Assembly: GCA_965223435.1 (NCBI GenBank)
Contig: CBDCWQ010000018.1
Coordinates: forward strand, 434,001 to 498,000
Length of the DNA: 64,000 bases
From: CBDCWQ01 sp965223435
GTDB lineage: Bacteria > Myxococcota > Kuafuiibacteriia > Kuafuiibacteriales > Kuafuiibacteriaceae
Direction: 5' to 3'
Shown: positions 51,348-59,533 of the stretch, in pieces
Position numbering within the stretch: the stretch's first letter is position 1
How the letters are laid out: each line of letters begins with the position of its first letter
The notes under the pieces: model-generated
Seen by the model: only the letters and a program-made list of their open reading frames with translations
Told to the model about the DNA's origin: nothing
The model's database searches: none
Program-made: the position numbers and the translations under genes

Positions 51348-52466
51348 ATGTCAGGTCCAGTTCTCACCGTTGTCGGCGCTCGTCCCAATTTCATGAAGGC
51401 GGCCCCCATCCACCAGGCGTTTGTACGCCGGGGGCATGACCATGAGATCATTCATACCGGCCAGCACTATGACGACATGATGTCCAAAGTGTTTTTTGAC
51501 GACCTCGGGATGCCTAAGCCTTCGGTTTACCTCGATATCGGCTCCGCCTCTCATGCGGTCCAGACCGCCCAGGTGATGATCGGACTGGAGAAAGTGTTTG
51601 CCGACAAAGCGCCGGCGTTGGTCAACGTCGTCGGAGACGTCAACTCTACGATGGCGGCGGCGCTCGTGGCGGCCAAGCTGCATATTCCAGTCGCCCATAC
51701 AGAAGCGGGGCTTCGGAGCCGTGATTGGGCCATGCCCGAAGAGGTCAATCGGTGTGTGACCGATGTGCTTTCTGATTTGCTGCTGACGCCATCTGGAGAC
51801 GCGGATGAGAATCTGTTGCGTGAGGGGCGTCACCCAGAACGGATCGTCCGGGTTGGCAATGTCATGATCGATACCCTCAAGAGCAATCTGCCTAAGGCGG
51901 AGGCTTTGGATGTTCCTTCCGGGCTGGGGCTTGCGGCGGGCTCGTACGCCGTTTTGACCATGCATCGACCCGCCAATGTGGATGACCAGACGGTCCTTGA
52001 ACGCCTTTCCGGCGCGATCTTCGACCTACAAGAGAAGATCCCCGTCGTTTTTCCCGTTCACCCGCGCACCCGCAAAAGAATGGAGACGTTCGGCCTGCTT
52101 TCTCGCTACCAGTCCTCATCCCGCATCCACCTGATTGACCCGCTCGGGTATCTGGAGTTCATGTCCCTCACCACTCGGGCCAAGTTTGTTCTGACCGATT
52201 CCGGAGGGCTTCAGGAGGAAACCACCGCACTCGGGATACCCTGCATTACGCTCCGGGAGAACACCGAGCGTCCGGTGACCGTGGCCGAGGGTACCAATAC
52301 GGTCGTGGGGAGCGACGATGTCGCCATTCGTGCGCTCGCCCAGGATATCCTGGACGGGCGGGGAAAAACGGGCCGGGTGCCCGCGCTCTGGGACGGAAAG
52401 ACCGCGGAACGAATCGTCGACGCCGTCACCGCCTTTTTGGCGCGCTCGACTACGTTGCCCCGCTGA
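51348..52466 (+). CDS. wecB: UDP-N-acetylglucosamine 2-epimerase (non-hydrolysing)
   Basis: 372 residues, the family's normal length. Landmarks are VVGARPNFMKAAPI at the N-terminus, HTGQHYDDMMS, VVGDVNSTMAAALVA, AHTEAGLRS, VLTMHRPANVDD, and LTDSGGLQEETTALGIPCITLRENTERP near the C-terminus, all of the WecB type. It converts UDP-GlcNAc to UDP-ManNAc, a precursor for surface polysaccharides, and so may feed the export system encoded about 9 kb away. It appears to be a single-gene unit. Confidence 0.94.
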   Translation: MSGPVLTVVGARPNFMKAAPIHQAFVRRGHDHEIIHTGQHYDDMMSKVFFDDLGMPKPSVYLDIGSASHAVQTAQVMIGLEKVFADKAPALVNVVGDVNSTMAAALVAAKLHIPVAHTEAGLRSRDWAMPEEVNRCVTDVLSDLLLTPSGDADENLLREGRHPERIVRVGNVMIDTLKSNLPKAEALDVPSGLGLAAGSYAVLTMHRPANVDDQTVLERLSGAIFDLQEKIPVVFPVHPRTRKRMETFGLLSRYQSSSRIHLIDPLGYLEFMSLTTRAKFVLTDSGGLQEETTALGIPCITLRENTERPVTVAEGTNTVVGSDDVAIRALAQDILDGRGKTGRVPALWDGKTAERIVDAVTAFLARSTTLPR

Positions 52467-52674
52467 TTTTGCCGGTGACACCCGACGAGCTCCGCCGAAA
52501 TTTGCCATTATTCGCGGCGCGCATTTCATTGCCAAATCTTCCTGGAGATATGACAGCCGGGTGCGCCGTTAACCAAATTCTCATTGCTATCGAAATCCTG
52601 CTTTCTAATCTCCAGATCGTAACAAGAAGCAAATAAACGGCGAAGGCCAGCCCCGGCTCGAACCGAAAAATGAG

Positions 52675-52703
52675 TTGATAATGTATATACAATGCATTAT
52701 GTT
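52675..52703 (+). promoter_or_regulatory. brnTA promoter with inverted repeat
   Basis: TTGATA (52675-52680), 17-bp spacer, TATGTT (52698-52703). An inverted repeat ATAATG (52678-52683) / CATTAT (52695-52700) overlaps both elements, as expected for BrnA autorepression. The start point would fall on or next to the ATG at 52710, making a leaderless transcript. Confidence 0.6.
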
Positions 52704-52709
52704 CTAGAG

Positions 52710-52988
52710 ATGCTGTTCGAGTGGGACGAAGACAAGAACCACGCGAATTATTACAAGCACCGAGTTTGGTTCGAAGAGGCTCAAAGTATTTGGGCGGACG
52801 AAGGCGCCAATGAGTTCTTTGATCCTGAACACAGCGAGAACGAGGATCGGTACATCCGCATTGGCTACTCTGCAGCGAGTAGGCTTTTGCTTGTCGCGTT
52901 TTGTGAGAGGGACGGAGACGTGATCCGATTAATTTCTGCGCGCAGAGCCACCAAAAGCGAGAGGTCTCAATATGAAGAAGGAATATGA
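52710..52988 (+). CDS. brnT: BrnT-family toxin
   Basis: 92 residues from ATG 52710; an in-frame ATG 18 bp upstream is possible, but the family starts near MLFEWDEDKN. DUF497/BrnT landmarks are FEWDEDKNHANYYKH, a central ENEDRYIRIGY strand pair, and the C-terminal VIRLISARRATKSER. BrnT is a RelE-fold ribonuclease that halts translation. The toxin gene comes first and overlaps the antitoxin gene by 17 bp, the usual brnTA order. Confidence 0.88.
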   Translation: MLFEWDEDKNHANYYKHRVWFEEAQSIWADEGANEFFDPEHSENEDRYIRIGYSAASRLLLVAFCERDGDVIRLISARRATKSERSQYEEGI

Positions 52989-53220
52989 TCTCAAATCCTT
53001 GAGAAAGCGGTCTGGCGCAGTCAAGGTGGATAAGCAAGCGACCAAGGTGGCGATAAGCCTACGCCTCGAGGGCTCAGATTTGGCCGCCATCAAGAGCGAA
53101 GCACAGCGCATGGGTATTCCTTATCAGACGCTGATAGGAAGCATTGTTCATCAGTATGCGACCGGCGAACTGATTGAGAGGAAGACGGTGAAGTTGCTGA
53201 AGGAGCTCAAATCAGCCTAA
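52972..53220 (+). CDS. brnA: BrnA-like antitoxin
   Basis: 82 residues starting MKKEYDLKSLRKRSG, a classic BrnA beginning, then a ribbon-helix-helix region (KVAISLRLEGSDLAAIKSEA, GIPYQTLIGSIVHQY). It should dimerise, bind the operator upstream of brnT and neutralise BrnT. It begins inside the toxin gene, so the two are co-translated. Confidence 0.87.
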   Translation: MKKEYDLKSLRKRSGAVKVDKQATKVAISLRLEGSDLAAIKSEAQRMGIPYQTLIGSIVHQYATGELIERKTVKLLKELKSA

Positions 53221-53293
53221 GCCGGATTTTCGGGGCTCACAAAGGCTCATTCCAGCCACGATCGACAGGTTATCGACCGTGGGCTATTCACCC

Positions 53294-53800
53294 TCATGAG
53301 GACACACGGGTACGCTGTCTCATCAATAGCCTCCGCCTCCAAAGCAAAGGAACGCTCAGGAGCAACCAACAGCTCGATGATCCCCATAGCGGCCAAAATT
53401 CGTCCACTTTTGCGAAGGACAATGCATTATTCCAAAACAAAATAGGAACTGCATCTCCAGCGTGATAACGCTGAGCGGTGTAGCTCAGCGTCGTAGCATA
53501 GAGAGTAAAAGTACCCGTAGGCCGCCCGAGATCGACAACGACATTGATTCGATCCCACGGCTCGGATGCCCCGCTGTTTGAAGCAAGAAATGCATTCGTA
53601 GTGCGGACGAATTTTCCTTCTGCTCTCTTGCCCGTGAGCTTAAGGGCCACGCTATGACCACCGTTTATGAGTGCTATAGCGAGCGCAATGCGACCAAACC
53701 ACGTGCATATATACAGCTCTATTTTTCTGGCCACGTTACGTTCAATGCATTTGTTAGAAGAAGAGAAATTCCACATCGAAAAGGACCTATCCAGTATCAT
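53294..53800 (-). CDS. DUF3592-like membrane protein
   Basis: About 168 residues with two hydrophobic segments (near 35-55 and 138-158) flanking an extracytoplasmic beta-type domain. The segment YHAGDAVPILFWNNALSFAKVD followed by FWPLW matches the usual end of DUF3592 proteins, which are small membrane proteins of unknown function. The start is uncertain (ATG 53800 with a GTG just before it; ATG at codon 10 also possible). It lies alone between brnTA and the isc operon; local base composition is lower in GC than nearby genes, so it may be acquired. Confidence 0.6.
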   Translation of the reverse strand: MILDRSFSMWNFSSSNKCIERNVARKIELYICTWFGRIALAIALINGGHSVALKLTGKRAEGKFVRTTNAFLASNSGASEPWDRINVVVDLGRPTGTFTLYATTLSYTAQRYHAGDAVPILFWNNALSFAKVDEFWPLWGSSSCWLLLSVPLLWRRRLLMRQRTRVSS

Positions 53801-53983
53801 CACGCGTCGGCTTCTCGCTTCGACCGACGGTCTTCCGTCTTTGCAAGCAGAGTCGTGCTCTGAATCGCTTGCTTCATCGTCGGCACCCGCTTAACGGCCC
53901 TGCTGTTTTCCCTATATCTCACTTAGGTGGTGACTGTGAGCCCCAGCCTGAACAAATTGATTCTCGTCCGGGATTTTTTAAAA

Positions 53984-54045
53984 TTGACGTGCACGTTAAC
54001 TAGGGCTAGCTTGGTGGAAGTAAACCTCTCCCTAACGTGAGGTTT
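53984..54045 (+). promoter_or_regulatory. isc operon promoter and MerR-type operator
   Basis: TTGACG (53984-53989), 17-bp spacer, TAGCTT (54007-54012). Just after the expected start point lies a dyad AAACCTC-N10-GAGGTTT (54022-54045), whose ACCTC/GAGGT arms resemble MerR/SoxR/CueR boxes. Position after the promoter suggests repression by the first gene's product. A second near-palindrome (ACGTGCACGT, 53987-53996) overlaps the -35 element. Confidence 0.6.
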
Positions 54046-54055
54046 GTGAGACCAG

Positions 54056-54562
54056 ATGGAAAACGTTCATTCCATTGACCATGCCAAGGGTCAACGCCTC
54101 AAAATTGGTGACCTGGCTCGACTGGCCAAGAAGAGCACCCGTGCCCTGCGTTTGTACGAGGAAATGGGATTGCTCGGGGCGTATCGGACGGCTGGGGGGC
54201 ATCGGCTTTACAGTGGCGACGCACTGGTGCGACTGGCGTGGATCGACAAGCTGCAGACCTTAGGGTTTTCTCTGAACGAGATCAGCGAGCTTTTGTCGCA
54301 AGTTCATGAGGTTGCCGGACCGGAAGCGAGTACGCGGGTCCGCGACGTCTATCGCAAGAAACTCGAGGACATTCGTACGGAGATCAAAGCGCTCGGTGTT
54401 TTGGCGCTCGAGTTGGAAGAGAGCCTCGCTTATCTAGAAACCTGCAACTCCTGTGATCCGGCGACGCTGTTTGCGTCTTGTGCAAACTGCGATCACGATC
54501 ACTTGGTTAAGCCTCCGACCCTCATCACGGGGATTCACAGAGGCGAAGGGGGCCCGACATGA
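54056..54562 (+). CDS. MerR-family regulator with Cys4 cluster, first gene of isc operon
   Basis: 168 residues. The N-terminal MerR winged helix (LKIGDLARLAKKSTRALRLYEEMGLL, then RTAGGHRLYSGD) is followed by a coiled-coil dimerisation helix. A C-terminal CxxC-x8-CxxC set (Cys130, 133, 142, 145) could hold an Fe-S cluster, as the different Cys set of SoxR does. It occupies the place where Proteobacteria carry iscR and overlaps iscS by 4 bp (ATGA). The simplest reading is an Fe-S-sensing autorepressor of the isc genes; the cofactor is inferred. Confidence 0.85.
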   Translation: MENVHSIDHAKGQRLKIGDLARLAKKSTRALRLYEEMGLLGAYRTAGGHRLYSGDALVRLAWIDKLQTLGFSLNEISELLSQVHEVAGPEASTRVRDVYRKKLEDIRTEIKALGVLALELEESLAYLETCNSCDPATLFASCANCDHDHLVKPPTLITGIHRGEGGPT

Positions 54563-55926
54563 GTCCAAAGCTGCCCATTTACATGGACTACAACGCGACC
54601 ACACCCATCGACCCTCGGGTGGTCTCGGCGATGACGCCGTTTTTGAACGAAAAGTTTGGGAATGCGGCTTCGCGCTCTCACCCGTTTGGGTGGGATTCTG
54701 AGGAAGCGGTTGAGCATGCACGTCGCCAGGTAGCAGCGCTCGTAGGTGCGGACCCGAAGGAAATCATTTGGACGTCTGGAGCCACCGAGTCCAACAATCT
54801 TGCGCTCAAGGGCGTCGCCCATATGTACGGCATGACCGATGCCGACAAGGTTTTGGTCGATGCGATTGCGCAAGCACAAAAAGATGGTGCTTCCGACGCT
54901 GCTTTGAAGCTTCCTTCCCGTTTTGGTGCGATTGATCTCGACGCGGTGCGAGAGCAGGGTGCGTTTACGTTCTTTAAGGACCGCGGCGATCACATCGTGA
55001 CCGTCAAAACGGAACACAAAGCGATCTTAGACAGCGCAAAACGTCTCGAAAAAGAAGGATTTCGGGTGACCTATCTGCCCGTTAACAAAAACGGGTTGGT
55101 GGATCTCGAAACCTTGGAGCAAGCGCTGACTGACCGGACCATTTTGGTTTCGGTGATGTTTGGCAACAATGAGATCGGTGTGTTGCAGCCGATCAAAGAA
55201 ATCGGCGCGCTTTGCCATGAACGGAAGATCCTGTTTCATACCGATGCGGTGCAAGCGGTCGGGAAAGTGCCGATCGATGTCCAGGATATGAATATCGACC
55301 TGATGTCCCTATCGGCGCACAAAATGTACGGCCCAAAGGGGGTCGGTGCCATTTATGTCCGACGGCGGCGTCCTCGGGTTCGCCTTGAAGCGCTTGTGGA
55401 TGGCGGAGGGCATGAGCGGGGCATGCGTAGTGGCACGTTAAACGTTGCCGGTATCGTAGGGTGCGGGAAGGCGGCCGCCTTGTGCCTAGAAGAGATGAAG
55501 ACCGAAGCCGAGCGTTTGACCGAGCTCAGGCAGCGCTTCTTGGGCAAGTTACGGCAAGAGCTCGACGAGATCTATGTGAACGGTGATGAAGAACATCGAC
55601 TTCCCGGAAACGTGAATATTTCGTTTGCGTACGTGGAAGGCGAAGCGCTCATGATGGCCATCAAGGACGTTGCCGTGTCTTCGGGCAGTGCGTGTACTTC
55701 GGCATCGCTCGAGCCTTCTTATGTTCTTCGTGCGCTTGGGGTAGGTGACGATCTTGCCCACAGCTCAATCCGCTTTGGATTGGGGCGTTTCACGACGGAA
55801 GAAGAAGTTGACTATGTCGCCGACTTGGTCATTCGAAAAGTAAAAAAACTAAGAGAAATGTCACCTCTTTATGAAATGGCGAAAGAAGGCATTGATCTGA
55901 ACAGCATTGAATGGGCAGCCCATTGA
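54559..55926 (+). CDS. iscS: cysteine desulfurase IscS with extra internal segment
   Basis: 455 residues, about 50 more than E. coli IscS. A PLP enzyme that takes sulfur from cysteine for Fe-S assembly on IscU. Landmarks: YMDYNATTPIDP, SGATESNNLALKG, FHTDAVQAVGK, PLP lysine K255 in SAHKMYGPKG, and catalytic C379 in SSGSACTSASLEPS, on the mobile loop. The extra length is a single insertion between residues about 92 and 140, right before HIVTVKTEHKA. The rest aligns without gaps. It is translationally coupled to the MerR gene. Confidence 0.95.
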   Translation: MSPKLPIYMDYNATTPIDPRVVSAMTPFLNEKFGNAASRSHPFGWDSEEAVEHARRQVAALVGADPKEIIWTSGATESNNLALKGVAHMYGMTDADKVLVDAIAQAQKDGASDAALKLPSRFGAIDLDAVREQGAFTFFKDRGDHIVTVKTEHKAILDSAKRLEKEGFRVTYLPVNKNGLVDLETLEQALTDRTILVSVMFGNNEIGVLQPIKEIGALCHERKILFHTDAVQAVGKVPIDVQDMNIDLMSLSAHKMYGPKGVGAIYVRRRRPRVRLEALVDGGGHERGMRSGTLNVAGIVGCGKAAALCLEEMKTEAERLTELRQRFLGKLRQELDEIYVNGDEEHRLPGNVNISFAYVEGEALMMAIKDVAVSSGSACTSASLEPSYVLRALGVGDDLAHSSIRFGLGRFTTEEEVDYVADLVIRKVKKLREMSPLYEMAKEGIDLNSIEWAAH

Positions 55927-55963
55927 TGGTTTGGCGAATAGCAATAGGTTTAAGAGGTTAGGT

Positions 55964-56368
55964 ATGGCTTATAATGACAAGATCATCGACCACTACGAGA
56001 ACCCACGGAATGTTGGGTCGTTGGATAAAGAAGATCAAAACGTGGGAACCGGTCTTGTGGGTGCGCCCGCCTGTGGTGACGTGATGCGTCTTCAGATCAA
56101 AGTGAGTGACGAAGGCGTGATTGAAGACGCGAAGTTTAAGACGTTTGGTTGTGGTTCGGCTATTGCGTCGTCGTCTTTGGTGACGGAATGGGTCCGAGGC
56201 AAGAACATCGAGTTCGCCGAGTCCTTGAAAAACCAGGACATTGTCGAAGAGCTTTCGTTGCCCCCGGTCAAAGTCCACTGTTCGGTACTGGCCGAAGATG
56301 CCATCAAAGCGGCGGTGGCGGATTGGCGAAAGAAAAAAGAAGAGCGAAGAGCCGCCGCTCAGGAATGA
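55964..56368 (+). CDS. iscU: Fe-S scaffold IscU
   Basis: 134 residues from ATG 55964, chosen for its AGAGG ribosome site and because MAYNDKIIDHYENPRNVG is the normal IscU start; the open frame extends upstream into iscS without meaning. Cluster ligands C37, C63 and H105/C106 fall at the same numbers as in E. coli, and LPPVK (99-103), the HscA recognition motif, is intact. The C-terminal tail (KKKEERRAAAQE) is slightly longer and basic. Confidence 0.96.
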   Translation: MAYNDKIIDHYENPRNVGSLDKEDQNVGTGLVGAPACGDVMRLQIKVSDEGVIEDAKFKTFGCGSAIASSSLVTEWVRGKNIEFAESLKNQDIVEELSLPPVKVHCSVLAEDAIKAAVADWRKKKEERRAAAQE

Positions 56369-56375
56369 TGTTTTG

Positions 56376-56753
56376 ATGAAAAACGCGCTCAATGTTCTCG
56401 ACCAAACACCCAAAGCCACCGGTTCGGTACAGGTGACCGAAAGGGCGGCGAAGGCCATCGCCAAATACTTGGTGGACCACGATGCGGCCCCGGGTTCGGG
56501 TTTGAGGATCGGTGTTCGTGGGGGCGGCTGCAGTGGACTTTCGTACTTTCTGGATGCCGACAATGCGCCTCGGAAGACCGATCACGTGATTGAGGCGCAC
56601 GGCGTTCAAGTGTTTGTCGATCCCAAGAGCCTTTTATTTTTGCAGGGCTCCGTACTCGACTACGTGACGGGGCTGATGGAGTCCGGGTTTAAGTTCATCA
56701 ATCCGAAAGCGGGCAAAAGCTGTGGGTGTGGCGAAAGTTTCTCGCCCGGATGA
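56376..56753 (+). CDS. iscA: A-type Fe-S carrier IscA
   Basis: 125 residues from ATG 56376 (TTG 56373 fits the upstream AGGA slightly better). It has the three IscA cysteines: C52 in GGGCSGLSY, and C116/C118 in SCGCGESF. It receives clusters from IscU and passes them to apoproteins. 7 bp downstream of iscU. Confidence 0.93.
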   Translation: MKNALNVLDQTPKATGSVQVTERAAKAIAKYLVDHDAAPGSGLRIGVRGGGCSGLSYFLDADNAPRKTDHVIEAHGVQVFVDPKSLLFLQGSVLDYVTGLMESGFKFINPKAGKSCGCGESFSPG

Positions 56754-56801
56754 ATCTCTACCCGTCCCAATAGGCCGGCGTTGGTGGTGGAGTGAAGGGT
56801 A

Positions 56802-57395
56802 ATGGCGGATTGCTGGTCATGCGGTGGGGAGCGCCGAGATGCGGTGTTTTGCCCTTTGTGCAAGAAAATTCAGCCTCTCGGCACCACGAAAAATCTCTTC
56901 GACGCCATCGGCCTTGAGCGATGCGCGAAGGTTGATCCTCAGGCCATCGAGCGGCAGTTTCGAGAGCGTTCTAAGCTGCTTCATCCGGATCGTTACCGTC
57001 GTTTGTCCGCAGTTGAACGGCGCTTGGCGCTTGAGCACACGGCTCTTCTGAACGACGCGTACCGGCGGCTGAAGGATCCCGATGGCCGCTTGGAGTACCT
57101 CATGGAGCTCGAAGGCGTCGATGTTGCGGACCAGGGCTCGCGATCTCAAGACCCCACTTTTTTGATGGAGATGATGTCGCTCCAGGAAAAAATCGAAGGC
57201 CTGTCGGACCGTGAGCCACTTCAAGCGATGGCGTCTGAGGCCGAAAGCCGTTGTGATGCCCTGCGGAAATGGATATCAAACTATTTCGACGAGCGGATAG
57301 GCACCCAAAAAGAGGCGGTGGCCGCGTTAGAGGAGCTTCGCTACCAAAAGCGAGTGCTGTCTGGGATTCAGCAAAGACTTGAGGAGATGGTCTGA
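56802..57395 (+). CDS. hscB: Fe-S co-chaperone HscB with N-terminal zinc-finger motif
   Basis: 197 residues. The J domain (FDAIGLERCAKVDPQAIERQ ... LLHPDRYRR, HPD at 61-63) and C-terminal helical domain match HscB. Unlike E. coli HscB, it begins with CxxC-x9-CxxC (Cys4, 7, 17, 20), a rubredoxin-like metal site also found in human HSCB. It stimulates HscA ATPase and delivers IscU. Its stop overlaps the hscA start (TGATG). Confidence 0.93.
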   Translation: MADCWSCGGERRDAVFCPLCKKIQPLGTTKNLFDAIGLERCAKVDPQAIERQFRERSKLLHPDRYRRLSAVERRLALEHTALLNDAYRRLKDPDGRLEYLMELEGVDVADQGSRSQDPTFLMEMMSLQEKIEGLSDREPLQAMASEAESRCDALRKWISNYFDERIGTQKEAVAALEELRYQKRVLSGIQQRLEEMV

Positions 57396-59251
57396 TGGGG
57401 CTGTTACAAATTGGCGGTGAGGCCAAAGACAAGTGCCGAGGGCGGGTGGTGGGCATCGATCTCGGGACCACATTTTCGCTGGTGGCAACGGTTCAGGACG
57501 GTGGTCCCGTGGTTCTTCAAGATGAACAGGGGGGTGCCTCGGTACCCTCGGTCGTCTGGTACGGTGAAGAGGGTGCACTCGAGGTTGGACTTTCGGCCAT
57601 GGCGCGGATTGGGTCGGACAACGGTCGGGTGATCCAATCGGCCAAGCGTTTCATGGGAAGGGCGCAGGCGGAGGCTCAAGCCAGCCCAGGACTCAATCCC
57701 CACGTGTTTCACGGCGAGGAAGGCACGGTGGTTCGTTTTGGGCTATCCGAAGATCGGAGCGTGACGCCCCTTGAGGTCTCTAGCGAGATTCTCAAGGTAT
57801 TGAAGGCCCGCGCTGAAGAGCAGCTTGGTGGTGGGCTCGATGGCGTGGTGATTACGGTGCCCGCGTACTTCGACGACGCCCAGCGGCAAGCGACCAAAGA
57901 CGCGGCGCGTTTGGCGGGGCTCTCGGTGCTCCGCTTGTTGAATGAGCCCACTGCAGCCGCACTGGCGTATGGGTTGGACCGCAAAAAAGAAGGGCTTTTT
58001 GCCGTGTTTGATCTGGGGGGCGGCACTTTTGATCTGTCGGTCCTCAAGCTTGACGGTGGTGTTTTTCACGTCCTTGCGACCGGCGGCGAGACCCGTCTTG
58101 GGGGTGATGATTTTGATCACGCCGTGGCCGAGCACTTTATGGATGCGGCCGGCCTCGATCCAGACGGGCTGTCACCCGAGGATGCGGCGCAGGTTCTTGC
58201 AGAAGCGCGGCAGGTGAAAGAACGGCTGACCGAAGACGACCAAACCACGTTTTCTGCGCTGGGAAAAAGTGTGTCGATTTCTCGTGCCCTTTTGAATGCG
58301 CTCATCAAGCCTGTTCTTGACCGATGCCTTGGCCCGATCCGGCGGGTTTTGAAAGATGTGGGGGTTGAAGGTTCAGAACTGGATGGCGTTGTGCTCGTGG
58401 GGGGGGCGACCAGGGTTCCCTTTGTTCGCGATTTTGTGGCCCAGACATTTGGGCAAGCGCCCCTTTGTGATCTCGACCCAGATCGGGTGGTGGCGTTGGG
58501 CGCAGCGGTGCAGGCTGATTTACTCGGTGGCGCTGGGCCGCGTGACGACGTTCTTTTGTTGGATGTGCTTCCGCTTTCGCTTGGCATCGAAATGATGGGG
58601 GGCGTTGTTGAGAAGATTCTGCACCGGAATCAGACCATTCCTGCTTCTCGCGAGCAGGAGTTTACGACGTACGCAGATGGGCAGACCGGTGTCGATATCC
58701 ACGTGGTCCAGGGGGAGCGCGAACTTGTCGATGATTGTCGATCGCTCGCGCGTTTCAAGTTGAGCGGTCTCCCCCCGCTTGCGGCCGGCATGGCGAAGGT
58801 CAAGGTCCATTTTTCGGTGGACGCCGACGGGATACTCCATGTTTTGGCGACCGAGGCCTCGACCAAGGAACGTGCTTCGATTCAAGTCAAGCCTTCATAC
58901 GGCCTTGATGATGAGACCATCGAGCAAATGATCTTGGCCTCCCTGGAGCACGCCCAAAGTGACGTGGATGAGCGGCTTTTGCGCGAGGCGTCGGTAGAGG
59001 GCGAACGCATCCTTCGGGCCCTGGATAAGGCCATGGAAGAAGACGCGGCCCTGTTGACGTCATCGGAAAAAAGGTCCTTTGAGGAACATATGAAGGCGCT
59101 TCGAGAGGCTATGGGGGGGACCAACCATCAGCTGATTCAACAGCGCACCGAGGCGCTTGATGAGCTGAGCGCAGAGTTTTCGATTCGTAGAATGAACCGT
59201 TCTTTGAAGACCGCCCTCGACGGCCACAAGGTCCAGGATTTTGTCCCTTGA
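57395..59251 (+). CDS. hscA: Hsp70-type Fe-S chaperone HscA
   Basis: 618 residues. Hsp70 signatures: GIDLGTTFSLVATV, VITVPAYFDDAQRQATKDAA, VFDLGGGTFDLSVL and VVLVGGATRVPFVRDFV. The substrate domain begins near residue 385 and the C-terminus lacks the long lid tail of DnaK, as in HscA. It uses ATP to extract the cluster from IscU. Last gene of the operon; no ferredoxin, iscX or other isc gene follows. Confidence 0.94.
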   Translation: MGLLQIGGEAKDKCRGRVVGIDLGTTFSLVATVQDGGPVVLQDEQGGASVPSVVWYGEEGALEVGLSAMARIGSDNGRVIQSAKRFMGRAQAEAQASPGLNPHVFHGEEGTVVRFGLSEDRSVTPLEVSSEILKVLKARAEEQLGGGLDGVVITVPAYFDDAQRQATKDAARLAGLSVLRLLNEPTAAALAYGLDRKKEGLFAVFDLGGGTFDLSVLKLDGGVFHVLATGGETRLGGDDFDHAVAEHFMDAAGLDPDGLSPEDAAQVLAEARQVKERLTEDDQTTFSALGKSVSISRALLNALIKPVLDRCLGPIRRVLKDVGVEGSELDGVVLVGGATRVPFVRDFVAQTFGQAPLCDLDPDRVVALGAAVQADLLGGAGPRDDVLLLDVLPLSLGIEMMGGVVEKILHRNQTIPASREQEFTTYADGQTGVDIHVVQGERELVDDCRSLARFKLSGLPPLAAGMAKVKVHFSVDADGILHVLATEASTKERASIQVKPSYGLDDETIEQMILASLEHAQSDVDERLLREASVEGERILRALDKAMEEDAALLTSSEKRSFEEHMKALREAMGGTNHQLIQQRTEALDELSAEFSIRRMNRSLKTALDGHKVQDFVP

Positions 59252-59533
59252 GCCCCCGAGCCCAAACCAACGCTGATTCGGCCTGATAGAGCCGGGCCGA
59301 AGTCCATTCCGCCACCCCTGGATCAACGGCGCACGCCAACCGAGTGGTTCCATCGGATGCATGCCCGTGCGCCGAGGCATGGTTCTGGCGAACGACGTCG
59401 ATTCTGAGACCCGTTTGTCCCGTCGTGTCCCGTCGGCTGGTTTTCAAATAAGGGAATGTCACCCCTTTTCTCGTGGGTTGTTGGAATCGCTCGTGATCGG
59501 CGTTCGTGCTAGGGTCCCTTGGGGAGCACGGCT
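59252..59533. other. intergenic region after the isc operon
   Basis: 282 bp. Contains an inverted repeat TTCGGCC / GGCCGAA (about 59277-59302) without a T-tract, perhaps a weak terminator for hscA. The GGGGAG at 59521-59526 is the ribosome site of the next gene. No small gene seen. Confidence 0.5.

Noticed and set aside
55907..55963. Longer IscU start
   Set aside because: The extra residues overlap iscS and do not resemble any IscU; the ribosome site sits before 55964.
56241..56375. Longer IscA start inside iscU
   Set aside because: It translates the end of iscU in another frame; the IscA family starts near 56376.
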